Below are positions 45,998 to 53,528 of a stretch of 57,725 nucleotides of DNA, in pieces. The stretch's first letter is position 1; each line of letters opens with the position of its first letter. The stretch comes from a virus: positions 1-57,725 of the IMG/VR virus record IMGVR_UViG_3300044703_000050, one strand, 5' to 3'. The notes below the pieces were generated by a model. It saw nothing but the letters and a program-made list of their open reading frames with translations. It was not told where the DNA came from and searched no databases. A program made the translations under genes and the position numbers.

Positions 45998-46422
45998 TGC
46001 GCGCGCCTGTCCGGCAAGCGGGCCTCGTGACGCGCGCACCAATCTTCGCCGCCATCGCGGCGCTATCCACCATTGCGGCCGCGAGCGCGCGCGACGCCGG
46101 CCAGTGGAGCGACCAACCGCCCGCCGTGCGCGAATGGTTCCGTGGGCTGATGCAGCCGGACCAACCACATGTATCCTGCTGCGGCGAATCCGACGCCTAT
46201 GAGGCGGACAGCTTCGAGGTCGAGGGCGACCACTACGTCGCGATCATCACCGACGGCAGCGGCGATCCCGAGCACGGCAAGCGCGAGATCCCGAACGGCA
46301 CGCGAATTACGGTGCCAAACCACAAGATGAAATGGGACGCCGGCAATCCGACCGGGCACGGCGTGATCTTCATCGGGCCGCAGGGCCAGGTCTTCTGCTT
46401 CGTCACTCCAGGCGGCGTCTGA
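45994..46422 (+). CDS. Exported Cys-rich protein of rhizobial type (142 aa)
   Basis: ATG 45994 overlaps the spike stop. Signal peptide-like N-terminus (APIFAAIAALSTIAAASARD), then QWSDQPPAVREWFRGLMQPD followed by CCGESDAYEADSFEV and FCFVTPGGV. I know this exported family (pattern PPxVRxWF...CC...CFxPGG) from many rhizobia, where the function is unknown. It may be a moron gene that affects the cell surface. Confidence 0.65.
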   Translation: MMRAPVRQAGLVTRAPIFAAIAALSTIAAASARDAGQWSDQPPAVREWFRGLMQPDQPHVSCCGESDAYEADSFEVEGDHYVAIITDGSGDPEHGKREIPNGTRITVPNHKMKWDAGNPTGHGVIFIGPQGQVFCFVTPGGV

Positions 46423-46449
46423 GCTCGCCCTTTCCAAGGAAAAATCCCT

Positions 46450-47301
46450 GTGAAGCATCCCTTCGGCGCACTCGCGCCCGAATACGATTCGCTATTGCGC
46501 ACGGTCACGGTGCGGCCGGAGCGCGCGAAGGCAATCGACCAGGTGGCGCGCAAGCTGCTGTCCTATCGCGGACGCTACCAGCAGGTCGCCGACGCCACGC
46601 GCGTGCCGGTGATCGTGCTGGCGACCCTGCACGAGCGCGAATCGAGTGCCGATTTCCGCACCAACCTGGCGCAGGGTGATCCGCTCACGCGGCCGTCGAC
46701 GCACGTCCCGGCCGGGCGGCCGAAACTCAAGCCCGGCATCAGCTTCCCGGTGAGCTGGGAATACGCCGCGGTCGACGCCATCGAATATGACCACCTCAAC
46801 GACGCCTCGGCGCCGTGGTCGATGGTCTATGCCTGCTGGAAGGGCGAGGCCTGGAACGGCTTCGGTCCCCGCAACCACGGCATCCACACCGGCTATCTGT
46901 GGGGCGGCACCCAGCACTACGCGCGCGGCAAGTACGTCGCCGACGGGATCTGGGATGCAAACCACGTCGACACCCAGCTCGGCATCGTGCCGGTGATGTT
47001 GCGCATGGTGGCCCTCGCTCCGGAGCTCGCGCTCGTCGCGGCACCGGCGATCGCCGGTGCCGCTGAAAGTGCGCCGCAATCGGTGCCGGTCGGCGTCGGC
47101 GGCGGTGAGCGCGACGCCGCGTGGATCCAGCGCAGGCTCAACGCACTGGGCCAGGCCCCGCCGCTCCTCGAGGACGGCAGCTACGGCCGCCGCACGCGCG
47201 AGGCGGTGCGCTGGTTCCAGGCGACGCACGGGCTCGGCGCCGACGGCCTCGCCGGGCCGCTCACGGTCGCGGCGCTGGAGCGGGGCGAGGTGGGCGCATG
47301 A
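46450..47301 (+). CDS. Endolysin with C-terminal peptidoglycan-binding domain (283 aa)
   Basis: N-terminal part contains LATLHERESSADFRTNLAQG with a candidate catalytic Glu in HERES, and AIEYDHLNDASAPWSMVYAC, then WNGFGPRNHGIHTGYLWGGT, as in phage muramidase-type enzymes. The C-terminal 60 residues (DAAWIQRRLNALGQAPPLLE, then TREAVRWFQATHGLGADGLA) are a PG_binding_1 domain. It degrades the cell wall at lysis. Start GTG 46450 with AAGGA upstream. No signal peptide, so it needs a holin. Confidence 0.85.
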   Translation: MKHPFGALAPEYDSLLRTVTVRPERAKAIDQVARKLLSYRGRYQQVADATRVPVIVLATLHERESSADFRTNLAQGDPLTRPSTHVPAGRPKLKPGISFPVSWEYAAVDAIEYDHLNDASAPWSMVYACWKGEAWNGFGPRNHGIHTGYLWGGTQHYARGKYVADGIWDANHVDTQLGIVPVMLRMVALAPELALVAAPAIAGAAESAPQSVPVGVGGGERDAAWIQRRLNALGQAPPLLEDGSYGRRTREAVRWFQATHGLGADGLAGPLTVAALERGEVGA

Positions 47302-48167
47302 CCATGGCGCTGGTCCGCAGCCGCGGCGGCTACTATCTCGATTTTGCGATTGCGCCGACGCTGGTCGCGGTCGCGGCTGCGACCGAGCAGCTTAGCCGCG
47401 GCATAGGCCTTGCGTGGCTTGCCGCCATGCTGGCGGGAGCGCTCGCGTGGACGCTCGCCGAATATCTCATCCACCGCGTTTTCCTGCACCGCCTGTGCCG
47501 TGCGCTGCACGCCGAGCATCATCGCGTGCCGGCGGCCTATGTCGGACCATCGAGCTTCTTCACCGTGGCCGTGGTCGGCGTGCTGCTGGTCCTCCTGGTG
47601 GCGCTCATGGGGCAGACCGTCGGTGGCGGCGCCTGGGCCGGGATCCTGCTCGGCTATTTCTCCTACATCGTCATGCACGACGCGCTGCACCGCCGGCGTA
47701 TTCCGCGCGGCCATTGGCTCCGACCCGCCTTCGACCGCCACATGCTGCATCATCGCGGCATCGAGCGGAATTTCGGGGTGACGACGGCGCTCTGGGACCG
47801 CATGTTCGGTACCGCCGGCACGGTCGCGCCGGCGGAAGTGGAGCCCGGCGAGATGGACTTTCCCTTCACCACGGACGGCTGCTCGGGCGGCATGACGGCG
47901 CTGTGGCGCGTCGTCTACCGCCGTGATCCGCCCTGGAACGACCTGTGCGTCGAGCACGACAAGGCCTACTGGGCCGGCGGCTCGGTTGCCGATCGGAGAC
48001 AAGCGGACCGCGTCCTGATGGCCGGCGTCACGCTCAATGGTCATCCGGTCTTTGCCTTCCTCATGTGGTGTGCCGTGCGTATCGGCGGGCATCCCTTGCT
48101 GCCGTTGCCCTGGCGCTGGAGCTACGGCTGGACCTATCCGAAAAATTACGCCTCGCACCAAGGGTGA
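47298..48167 (+). CDS. Fatty-acid hydroxylase / phospholipase-A2-like fusion (289 aa)
   Basis: ATG 47298 forms an ATGA overlap with the endolysin. N-terminal 175 residues: several membrane helices and the His clusters of the fatty-acid hydroxylase/sterol desaturase family: H59-x4-H64, H71-x2-H74-H75, H127, H131, H148-x2-H151-H152. C-terminal 95 residues: DGCSGG (193-198) and CVEHDKAYW (217-225), the calcium-loop-like and His-Asp active site pattern of phospholipase A2, with a long helix after it. Both catalytic sets look complete. It sits in the lysis cassette between endolysin and holin, so it should act on host membrane lipids. I do not know a phage gene with this fusion. Confidence 0.8.
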   Translation: MTMALVRSRGGYYLDFAIAPTLVAVAAATEQLSRGIGLAWLAAMLAGALAWTLAEYLIHRVFLHRLCRALHAEHHRVPAAYVGPSSFFTVAVVGVLLVLLVALMGQTVGGGAWAGILLGYFSYIVMHDALHRRRIPRGHWLRPAFDRHMLHHRGIERNFGVTTALWDRMFGTAGTVAPAEVEPGEMDFPFTTDGCSGGMTALWRVVYRRDPPWNDLCVEHDKAYWAGGSVADRRQADRVLMAGVTLNGHPVFAFLMWCAVRIGGHPLLPLPWRWSYGWTYPKNYASHQG

Positions 48168-48171
48168 GCTG

Positions 48172-48417
48172 ATGAACAAGCGCATTGATGGGCCCGTCAT
48201 CATCTCGGTGATCGTGGTGACCGGGTTTTTCGCCATTCTGGTGCTCTGGCTCGTCACCAAGGCCTCCTCGGTACCGCCGAGTGAAGGGCTCTCCATCATG
48301 CTCGGTGCCATGGCGTCGGCGTTCACCACCGTGGTCGGCTACTGGATGGGCTCGTCGGCCGGCTCGAAGAACAAGGACGCGGCGATCGCGGCGATGGTCG
48401 AGACCAAGGCGCCATGA
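48172..48417 (+). CDS. Holin-like membrane protein (81 aa)
   Basis: ATG 48172 starts four bases after the preceding stop. Two hydrophobic helices (VIISVIVVTGFFAILVLWLV, then LSIMLGAMASAFTTVVGYWM) and a short polar tail with GSSAGSKNKDAAI, typical of small holins in this cassette position. It would form the membrane lesions that release the endolysin. Ends in an ATGA overlap with the Rz-like gene. Confidence 0.7.
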   Translation: MNKRIDGPVIISVIVVTGFFAILVLWLVTKASSVPPSEGLSIMLGAMASAFTTVVGYWMGSSAGSKNKDAAIAAMVETKAP

Positions 48418-48974
48418 TCGCGCTCCTGACCACGCTCGGCCTCGGCGCGCTGGCGCCGCTCCTGGCCGCCGCCGGCGGCTGGCTGACCGTGATCGGCGGC
48501 CCGGTGGCCGGCGTCGCCGGGCTGCTCTCACGCCGGGTGAGCGGCCCGACCCTCAAGCTCATCCTGGTCGTGGTCGCGGTCCTCGCCGTCATCATCGCGG
48601 TGGTGGGGTTCACGGCGCACTACGAACACCTCAAGGACAAGGCCGCCGACTTCCTGGTGCTGCAGCCGAAGATCGCCGCGCTCGAGCGCGATCTCGGCTG
48701 CGATGGCCGGGACGAGAACGAGCGCGAGCTGTTCACCTGCATCCCGGCGCGCGACCGCGATGCCGCGGAGGCAAAAGCTGCGGCGCTGCGCAAGCTGCAG
48801 GGGGACATGGCGCTGGCGCTGGAATTCGAGCGGCGGCGCGCCGACCAGAACGCTGCCGAGCTCGCCGATGCCAACGCGGCGATCGAGCGCTCGAGCGCTG
48901 CCGACGACGGACCGCTGCCGAAGGTGATGCGCGACAACTGGGCGCGCGAGCGGGCGCGTCGGGGGCTGAAATGA
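48414..48974 (+). CDS. Rz-like inner-membrane spanin (186 aa)
   Basis: Two hydrophobic N-terminal stretches (LLTTLGLGALAPLLAAAGGW and TLKLILVVVAVLAVIIAVVG), then a coiled-coil periplasmic part (IAALERDLGCDGRDENEREL, then FERRRADQNAAELADANAAI). With the lipoprotein gene directly after, it forms an i-spanin/o-spanin pair. Two membrane segments instead of one is unusual for Rz. ATGA overlap with the holin-like gene. Confidence 0.65.
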   Translation: MIALLTTLGLGALAPLLAAAGGWLTVIGGPVAGVAGLLSRRVSGPTLKLILVVVAVLAVIIAVVGFTAHYEHLKDKAADFLVLQPKIAALERDLGCDGRDENERELFTCIPARDRDAAEAKAAALRKLQGDMALALEFERRRADQNAAELADANAAIERSSAADDGPLPKVMRDNWARERARRGLK

Positions 48975-49264
48975 TCCGCACCATGGTGGCGATCGCGCTC
49001 ATGTCCGTTCTCGCCGGCTGCGCCTTGGCGTCGAAGCCGGCGCCGATCGGCGTCTCGATCGACGGCCCGAAATTCCCGCGCTCGCAGTTCGACTGCGGTA
49101 GCCGCCCGCTGCCGCCGGATCCCGCGACCGCCACCGGCAAGACCGCGGCGCTCCATGAAAACCGGCTCGGCAGCTGGGGTGAGGGCTGCCAGGGCAGGCT
49201 GCAGAGCACCGGATTGGCGCTCGAGGCGGCCGGACAGCTGATCGACGGAGGCAAGGTGCCATGA
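48971..49264 (+). CDS. Rz1-like outer-membrane spanin lipoprotein (97 aa)
   Basis: MIRTMVAIALMSVLAGCALA is a lipoprotein signal with lipobox LAGC (Cys17). The short Pro-containing mature part fits an o-spanin. ATG 48971 overlaps the Rz-like stop as ATGA. A longer frame from 48281 in this register overlaps the holin and Rz genes and is rejected. It fuses inner and outer membrane with its partner at lysis. Confidence 0.7.
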   Translation: MIRTMVAIALMSVLAGCALASKPAPIGVSIDGPKFPRSQFDCGSRPLPPDPATATGKTAALHENRLGSWGEGCQGRLQSTGLALEAAGQLIDGGKVP

Positions 49265-49569
49265 CCGACCCATCGCTCAACCTCGATACCATCCTCAAGC
49301 TGATCGAGATCGTCAGCGTGATCGGCGGGGGCGGCGTGGTGGCATTCCGGCTGGGGCGCGTGACGACGCAATTCGAGGCCGGCATGTCGCAGCAGGCCAA
49401 GGAGATCGCCGAGCTCAAGGGCGACGTGAAGGCCGTCAACAAGCTGATCACCGACATGGCGCTGCAGAGCCAGCGCATGGATGCCCTCGACAAGCGCCTC
49501 GACGAGCTCGCCCACGGCCGCGGGTTCATCGACGTCGCCGTGAAGCGTCCAGTTCGCGCGGCAAAGTAA
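49261..49569 (+). CDS. Membrane-anchored coiled-coil protein (102 aa)
   Basis: Overlaps the preceding stop by 4 bases. A hydrophobic N-terminal helix (IEIVSVIGGGGVVAFRLGRV) is followed by a coiled coil (QQAKEIAELKGDVKAVNKLI, then DMALQSQRMDALDKRLDELA). Such proteins follow lysis genes in many phages; possibly an extra holin or antiholin. Last gene of the late operon. Confidence 0.6.
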   Translation: MTDPSLNLDTILKLIEIVSVIGGGGVVAFRLGRVTTQFEAGMSQQAKEIAELKGDVKAVNKLITDMALQSQRMDALDKRLDELAHGRGFIDVAVKRPVRAAK

Positions 49570-49859
49570 ACTGCTGGCGCCGACGTCCATGACGCTCCTC
49601 CCGGACGGGAGGAATTCCTAGAGCGAGTCGCTCGATCGATTCCCGGCGCACGCGCCTGTTAGTCACAGGTCTTCGAGCGTGGCGGAGATCAAGGATATTC
49701 TGCGGCAGCGGCCCGCGGCTCGTTAAGGTTGCGGGAGTGGAATGTGCCACAGAACCAGGAGTGCCGTCACAGTGAAAGGTGAAGCGATGCTCCACTACGT
49801 CCGAACGGAAGGCAGCACCAACAACTCCCTGTCATCATTGATTTCTATGCTGGCGCTGT
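49570..49859. other. Gene-free stretch after the lysis cassette
   Basis: No supported gene. CCTCCC (49597-49602) and GGGAGG (49607-49612) form a hairpin, and GAGCGA/TCGCTC (49621-49633) another, either of which may end the late transcript, though T-runs are missing. A short frame at 49742-49951 runs into the antisense of the next gene and is not supported. Confidence 0.5.
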
Positions 49860-50663
49860 TCACGCGAGAAACTCCACGTTCGGCGCCGCGCCCTCGACAG
49901 CGGTCAAAGAAGAAAACTGCTTCACGGGTGGCAGGTGCAATAGCTTCATAAGCTTGACCATCGCCGCGCGATACGTGGCGGGGCTTCTATGTTCCCCGGC
50001 CTTCACCCAAGCCTTGATCTGATCGGCGGTGCGCGCGAAGCCTGGAAGCGCCTTGTAGCCCCACATTTTTGTTTCTTGGGCGAGCCGAGCAGCGGCATCG
50101 TCACCGTGCTGGATGGAAATGTAATTATTTAGATACTCGAATGCCCACCAGCTCCAGGGCCACCATTCGAGGTCTCTAATGATTTCCTTTCCCTTGTACG
50201 ACTTGAATTCTTTCTTATAGTTCGCGACCACGCTCCGCTTATTTTGAAACTGGTTTAGGGGCAGGCCTGCGCGAAGAAAGTCGTTCACGAAAATGTCGTG
50301 CTGGACGACGTTGACGAGCTTCCCGAGAACATTGTCGATATAGGGGATATTCGCCTGGTGGGCGGATGACAATTCGAGACTGTTGATTAGCGCGAAGCCG
50401 CGAATGGGAAGGCTTAGGTGCAACAGTTCATGCATCGCCGCAGCTTCTACCCGATCGCTGCCCATGTTCAGCTTGATGGTTGCGCCCTGGAAACGCGCCG
50501 ACGCCCCGCCATCATCGATGCTAAATTTGCTGACACCGTCGAGATTGACGAAGCCCTCCACAAAAAACATCGGCCCGTAAAAGGCGCGGACCTCGCCCAA
50601 TAATTCTTGACCGGCTGGGAAGTCGGCAAAGATTTCGTCGAGGTTGGGAATCGGGTCGGGCAC
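49860..50663 (-). CDS. Putative HExxH metallopeptidase-like moron protein (267 aa)
   Basis: Residues 74-86 (AAAMHELLHLSLP) contain HELLH, the zinc-binding HExxH motif, in a helix. Later parts are Trp/Tyr-rich (LEWWPWSWWAFEYLNNYISI) and helical. It begins with GTG 50663 behind GGGAGG. It is leftward between two rightward blocks and visibly less GC-rich, the mark of a late-acquired moron gene. No secretion signal. Function unknown; it could act in the host cell or as a defence or toxin protein (inference). Confidence 0.65.
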   Translation of the reverse strand: MPDPIPNLDEIFADFPAGQELLGEVRAFYGPMFFVEGFVNLDGVSKFSIDDGGASARFQGATIKLNMGSDRVEAAAMHELLHLSLPIRGFALINSLELSSAHQANIPYIDNVLGKLVNVVQHDIFVNDFLRAGLPLNQFQNKRSVVANYKKEFKSYKGKEIIRDLEWWPWSWWAFEYLNNYISIQHGDDAAARLAQETKMWGYKALPGFARTADQIKAWVKAGEHRSPATYRAAMVKLMKLLHLPPVKQFSSLTAVEGAAPNVEFLA

Positions 50664-50740
50664 GGCTGCCTCCCACGAAGGAAGTGGGATTCAGCGCATT
50701 CTGTTAGGAGAGTCGAGTCGGGCTGTGGATGGTCCGCGTG

Positions 50741-50767
50741 GAGGCGATCGCGGCTTGCGACCGCCTC
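50741..50767 (-). terminator. Hairpin after the leftward 91-aa gene
   Basis: GAGGCGATCGC (50741-50751) pairs with GCGACCGCCTC (50757-50767) with one mismatch. On the minus strand it follows the stop at 50772 directly. T-run missing. Confidence 0.45.
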
Positions 50768-50771
50768 TGAT

Positions 50772-51047
50772 TTAACGCGCCTGCTGTCGCCAATCGCGCA
50801 ACGGTTTCTCGGGCAGATGCGGCATCCCCTCGATCTCGCGCAGCGCTTCGAGCTCCGCCGAGGTCAGATGGCCCAGGCACCCCAGCTTCTCCTGGGTCAC
50901 GAAGGTGACGCCTTCGCATTGCCCGACGTGATTCAAATAGACGTAGAGGATGCGCTTGTAGTCCAGCGCGGGTGCTTCCTCGGCAGGCATCACGCACCGC
51001 GCTTCCGCTGGAAGGCCTTCCCGGAGCTTGGTTGGCAGATAGGTCAT
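50772..51047 (-). CDS. Hypothetical protein (91 aa)
   Basis: ATG 51047 forms an ATGA overlap with the upstream stop. It contains YLPTKLREGLPAEARCVMPA, then DYKRILYVYLNHVGQCEGVT and LTSAELEALREIEGMPHLPE, a small mixed fold with Cys. Not recognised. Confidence 0.6.
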   Translation of the reverse strand: MTYLPTKLREGLPAEARCVMPAEEAPALDYKRILYVYLNHVGQCEGVTFVTQEKLGCLGHLTSAELEALREIEGMPHLPEKPLRDWRQQAR

Positions 51048-51262
51048 TGTCCCCTCGCATCAGGCGGCGCATTGATCGCGGCAATGATCTGATCGGCAAA
51101 CCAGTAGCAGCCGGTTTCGTCATGTGGCATGCCGTCCTCAGCATCCCAGAAGCAGAACGAACACGGCACCGTATCGTCATCGACGGTCGAGGCCGATTCG
51201 CAGCCGCGTGCGATCCGGAGAATTCTGGCGATCCGCGTCTGTAGATCGGCGGTCACGATCAC
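51044..51262 (-). CDS. Hypothetical protein with Cys/His cluster (72 aa)
   Basis: Starts GTG 51262, overlapping the RHH stop by 4 bases. It contains CSFCFWDAEDGMPHDETGCY, a Cys/His/Cys pattern that could bind zinc, then WFADQIIAAINA. Not recognised. Confidence 0.6.
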   Translation of the reverse strand: MIVTADLQTRIARILRIARGCESASTVDDDTVPCSFCFWDAEDGMPHDETGCYWFADQIIAAINAPPDARGQ

Positions 51263-51462
51263 CGCTTCTTCCTCGGTGATTCGAGCGCCTGGTCCACCAG
51301 CCGGCGGATGGCCTCGGGGCGGGAGGGGACGTCGGGCTGGGCGTGAGCCCAGGCGTCAATTCGGCCCAATTCGTTGGGAGGGACGCGCAAATGTATCGAT
51401 GTCGCACCGGTGGGCGGCCGGCCTCTTCCTCTTTTTCGCGTACCGGCTATTGACTGCGGCAT
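51259..51462 (-). CDS. Ribbon-helix-helix regulator (67 aa)
   Basis: Pattern TSIHLRVPPNELGRIDAWAH, then RPEAIRRLVDQALE is a CopG/Arc ribbon-helix-helix: a beta strand, then two helices. A basic RKRGRGRPP precedes. ATG 51462 was chosen; a TTG at 51480 lies within the promoter region. It heads a leftward operon with two small genes and is divergent from the 51546-53170 operon, so it probably controls both. Confidence 0.75.
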   Translation of the reverse strand: MPQSIAGTRKRGRGRPPTGATSIHLRVPPNELGRIDAWAHAQPDVPSRPEAIRRLVDQALESPRKKR

Positions 51463-51522
51463 TATTTTCACGTACCACAAAAAGGTCGGGCCGCCAAGAT
51501 GTTTGCACCATCTAGACGGCCC
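51433..51522 (+). promoter_or_regulatory. Divergent control region of the RHH and ATPase operons
   Basis: TTTTCGCGTACC (51433-51444) and TTTTCACGTACC (51465-51476) are direct repeats 32 bases apart, about three helical turns, and could be RHH binding sites. TTGACT (51450-51455) is a -35 for rightward transcription. Downstream, GGGCCGCCAAGATG (51488-51501) pairs with CATCTAGACGGCCC (51509-51522) with two mismatches, a hairpin before the ribosome site AAGGAG. Confidence 0.5.
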
Positions 51523-51545
51523 TAACCCAAGCCAAGGAGTCCCCC

Positions 51546-51965
51546 ATGGCCCAGGCTAACCACGCACTCAATCTGATTCGCACGCTCGGCGCGCGTCCGA
51601 GCGTGCCCCCATCCACACCGCGGGACCGCGTGCGGCAGAGCACCGCCGTCCTCGCTCACCAGGCACTGCCCGAGCTGATCGCTGCTCTGGCCGCGCTGAC
51701 AATGCCCCGCATCCGGTCCGGCGCGGCAAGCCCTGCCGAGATCGCCGCGCGCAGCGAGCATCTGACCGACGTCCTGGCGGTGGTGTCCCGCTACGTGACA
51801 ACGGTCATCGACGACACCAATGAGCGGGTGGCGCTCGGCACGATCGACTGCCGCTACATCCAGAACTTCTTTGATGACGCGGCCTCGGAGGTGGCCGGGT
51901 TGTTCAGCGTCTGCGCGCAGCGCACGGCGGCGAACCAGGAATACAACGGAGGGTCACTGTCATGA
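51546..51965 (+). CDS. Hypothetical protein (139 aa)
   Basis: AAGGAG precedes ATG 51546. Helical: LAHQALPELIAALAALTMPR, then SEHLTDVLAVVSRYVTTVID and a segment YIQNFFDDAASEVAGLFSVC. It ends in an overlap with the ATPase gene and is probably its partner. Not recognised. Confidence 0.6.
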   Translation: MAQANHALNLIRTLGARPSVPPSTPRDRVRQSTAVLAHQALPELIAALAALTMPRIRSGAASPAEIAARSEHLTDVLAVVSRYVTTVIDDTNERVALGTIDCRYIQNFFDDAASEVAGLFSVCAQRTAANQEYNGGSLS

Positions 51966-53170
51966 CGCTCCTGTTCAAACCGGCCGAGGTCACCTCGGCC
52001 TATCTCAAGGCCTCGCTGACCGGCTTTGCCGGCTCCGGCAAGACCAAGACGTCGGCGACCATCATGATTGGCCTCGTCAAGCTGATGCGCGAGTTGCGCC
52101 TGCCGGCGGCCGAGAAGCCGGTCTACTTCCTCGACACCGAAACCGGTTCGGACTGGGTCAAGAAGGATTTCGACGCCGCCGGCATCAAGCTCGCGGTGGC
52201 GAAGACTCGCGCGTTTTCCGACCTGGTGCCGGCCGTCGAGGAGGCGCAGCACAACGGATCAGGGCTGATCGTCGACAGCGCCACGCATTTCTGGAAGGAG
52301 CTCTGCGACACCTACCAGCGCGCCAAGGCGCAGGAATACCGTCGCTCCACCTACAAGCTGCAGTTCCAGGACTGGGGCTTCCTCAAGGGCGAATGGGCAC
52401 GCTTCACCGAGGCCTATGTCAACTCGGCGCTGCACATCGCGCTCGCCGGCCGCGCCGCCTATGAGTACGACTATTTCGAGGACGACGACGGCAAGAAGCA
52501 GCTCGAAAAGACCGACGTGAAGATGGCGGCCGAAAAGGACACGGCGTACGAGCCCTCGCTGTCGATCCTGATGGAACGCCACACCGACATGGAAACGATG
52601 AAGGCGTACCGGACCGCGACCATCCTCAAGGACCGGGGTTCCGTCATCGACGGCCAGGTCTTCCGCGACCCGACCTTCGAACACTTCATGCCGCACATCC
52701 AACTGCTCAATCTCGGCGGCAAGCACCTCGGCGTTGACGCCAGCCGCAACAGCGCCTTGCTGATGCCGGCTGCTGACAAACGCGACGACAACGCCCGCCA
52801 GCGCCGCATCGTGCTCGACGAGATCACGACGCTGATGACGATCCACTTCCCCGGTCAGACCGCCAAGGAAAAGACCGGCAAGCTCACGATGATGCTCAAG
52901 CACTTCAAGGCGTGCTGGACCGAAATGGAAGAAGTCATGCCGCTGTTCGATCTCCGCGCCGGCTACGAGAGCCTGCACCAGGAGCTCGAGGGCAAGGCGT
53001 CGCGCTACTGCCCGCGCGAGGCGCAGCCGGTGCCGGCGATGAACGACGGCATTCCGGACTTCCTGCGGCGCGAGGATGCCGCGGCCGCGACGCCGGCGGC
53101 CGAGCCGAAGACCAACGGCCACGACGAGCGCGGCTGGGTCAGCGCCTTCCTCGAGCAGGACGCCGCCTAA
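51962..53170 (+). CDS. RecA-like AAA_24 ATPase, possible Sak4-type recombinase (402 aa)
   Basis: Walker A GFAGSGKT (residues 21-28) and a DTETGSDWVKKDF segment, then Walker B-like GLIVDSATHFW, typical of AAA_24 phage ATPases such as Sak4 single-strand annealing/RecA-like proteins. The region ALAGRAAYEYDYFEDDDGKK also fits. The C-terminal 120 residues form an extra domain. Together with the neighbours it suggests a homologous recombination module. Function is by family. Confidence 0.7.
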   Translation: MTLLFKPAEVTSAYLKASLTGFAGSGKTKTSATIMIGLVKLMRELRLPAAEKPVYFLDTETGSDWVKKDFDAAGIKLAVAKTRAFSDLVPAVEEAQHNGSGLIVDSATHFWKELCDTYQRAKAQEYRRSTYKLQFQDWGFLKGEWARFTEAYVNSALHIALAGRAAYEYDYFEDDDGKKQLEKTDVKMAAEKDTAYEPSLSILMERHTDMETMKAYRTATILKDRGSVIDGQVFRDPTFEHFMPHIQLLNLGGKHLGVDASRNSALLMPAADKRDDNARQRRIVLDEITTLMTIHFPGQTAKEKTGKLTMMLKHFKACWTEMEEVMPLFDLRAGYESLHQELEGKASRYCPREAQPVPAMNDGIPDFLRREDAAAATPAAEPKTNGHDERGWVSAFLEQDAA

Positions 53171-53213
53171 ACGCTATTCCTGGCGCATCGCCAGGCTCTC
53201 TGAGCGACTGTTT

Positions 53214-53249
53214 CCCGCCGCCGGCCTTCGGGTCGGCGGCGGGCTTTTT
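53214..53249 (+). terminator. Intrinsic terminator
   Basis: CCCGCCGCCG (53214-53223) pairs with CGGCGGCGGG (53234-53243) followed by CTTTTTGCGTTTTT. Ends the ATPase operon. Confidence 0.9.
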
Positions 53250-53306
53250 GCGTTTTTAACTCATGCCGCCTACGATTCCGGCCTCACTGCTTCGAGGAGA
53301 TCACCA

Positions 53307-53528
53307 ATGGCCCGACAGATCGTCATGGATCACACCGGCGACTCTCGCCACGAATTTGACGCCGGCGACGCGGTCGCGCTGAAAGCGGCCGAGGAGCGGT
53401 TCAAGGAATTGACCGGGTCGGGCTTCACGGCCGCGAAGCGGACCGGCGACGGCCAGAGCGAGGTCGTGCGGGCCTTCGATCCCATGGCGGAAGAGGTGTT
53501 GTTCTTTCCGCGCCTGCAAGGCGGATGA
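53307..53528 (+). CDS. Conserved hypothetical protein (73 aa)
   Basis: GAGGAG precedes ATG 53307. It contains DAVALKAAEERFKELTGSGF and VRAFDPMAEEVLFFPRLQGG, a pattern (AEERFxELTGxGF...FDPxAEExLFxPRLxGG) known from many phage genes of unknown function. Ends in an ATGA overlap with the next gene. Confidence 0.7.
   Translation: MARQIVMDHTGDSRHEFDAGDAVALKAAEERFKELTGSGFTAAKRTGDGQSEVVRAFDPMAEEVLFFPRLQGG

Noticed and set aside
48281-48970. Long Arg-rich extension upstream of the Rz1-like gene
   Set aside because: It overlaps the holin and Rz-like genes in another frame and lacks protein-like sequence; the lipoprotein start at 48971 is clear.
49742-49951. Rightward 69-aa frame after the lysis cassette
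   Set aside because: Its second half lies antisense in the HExxH gene and is Arg/Lys/Ser-rich without pattern; kept only as a remote possibility.
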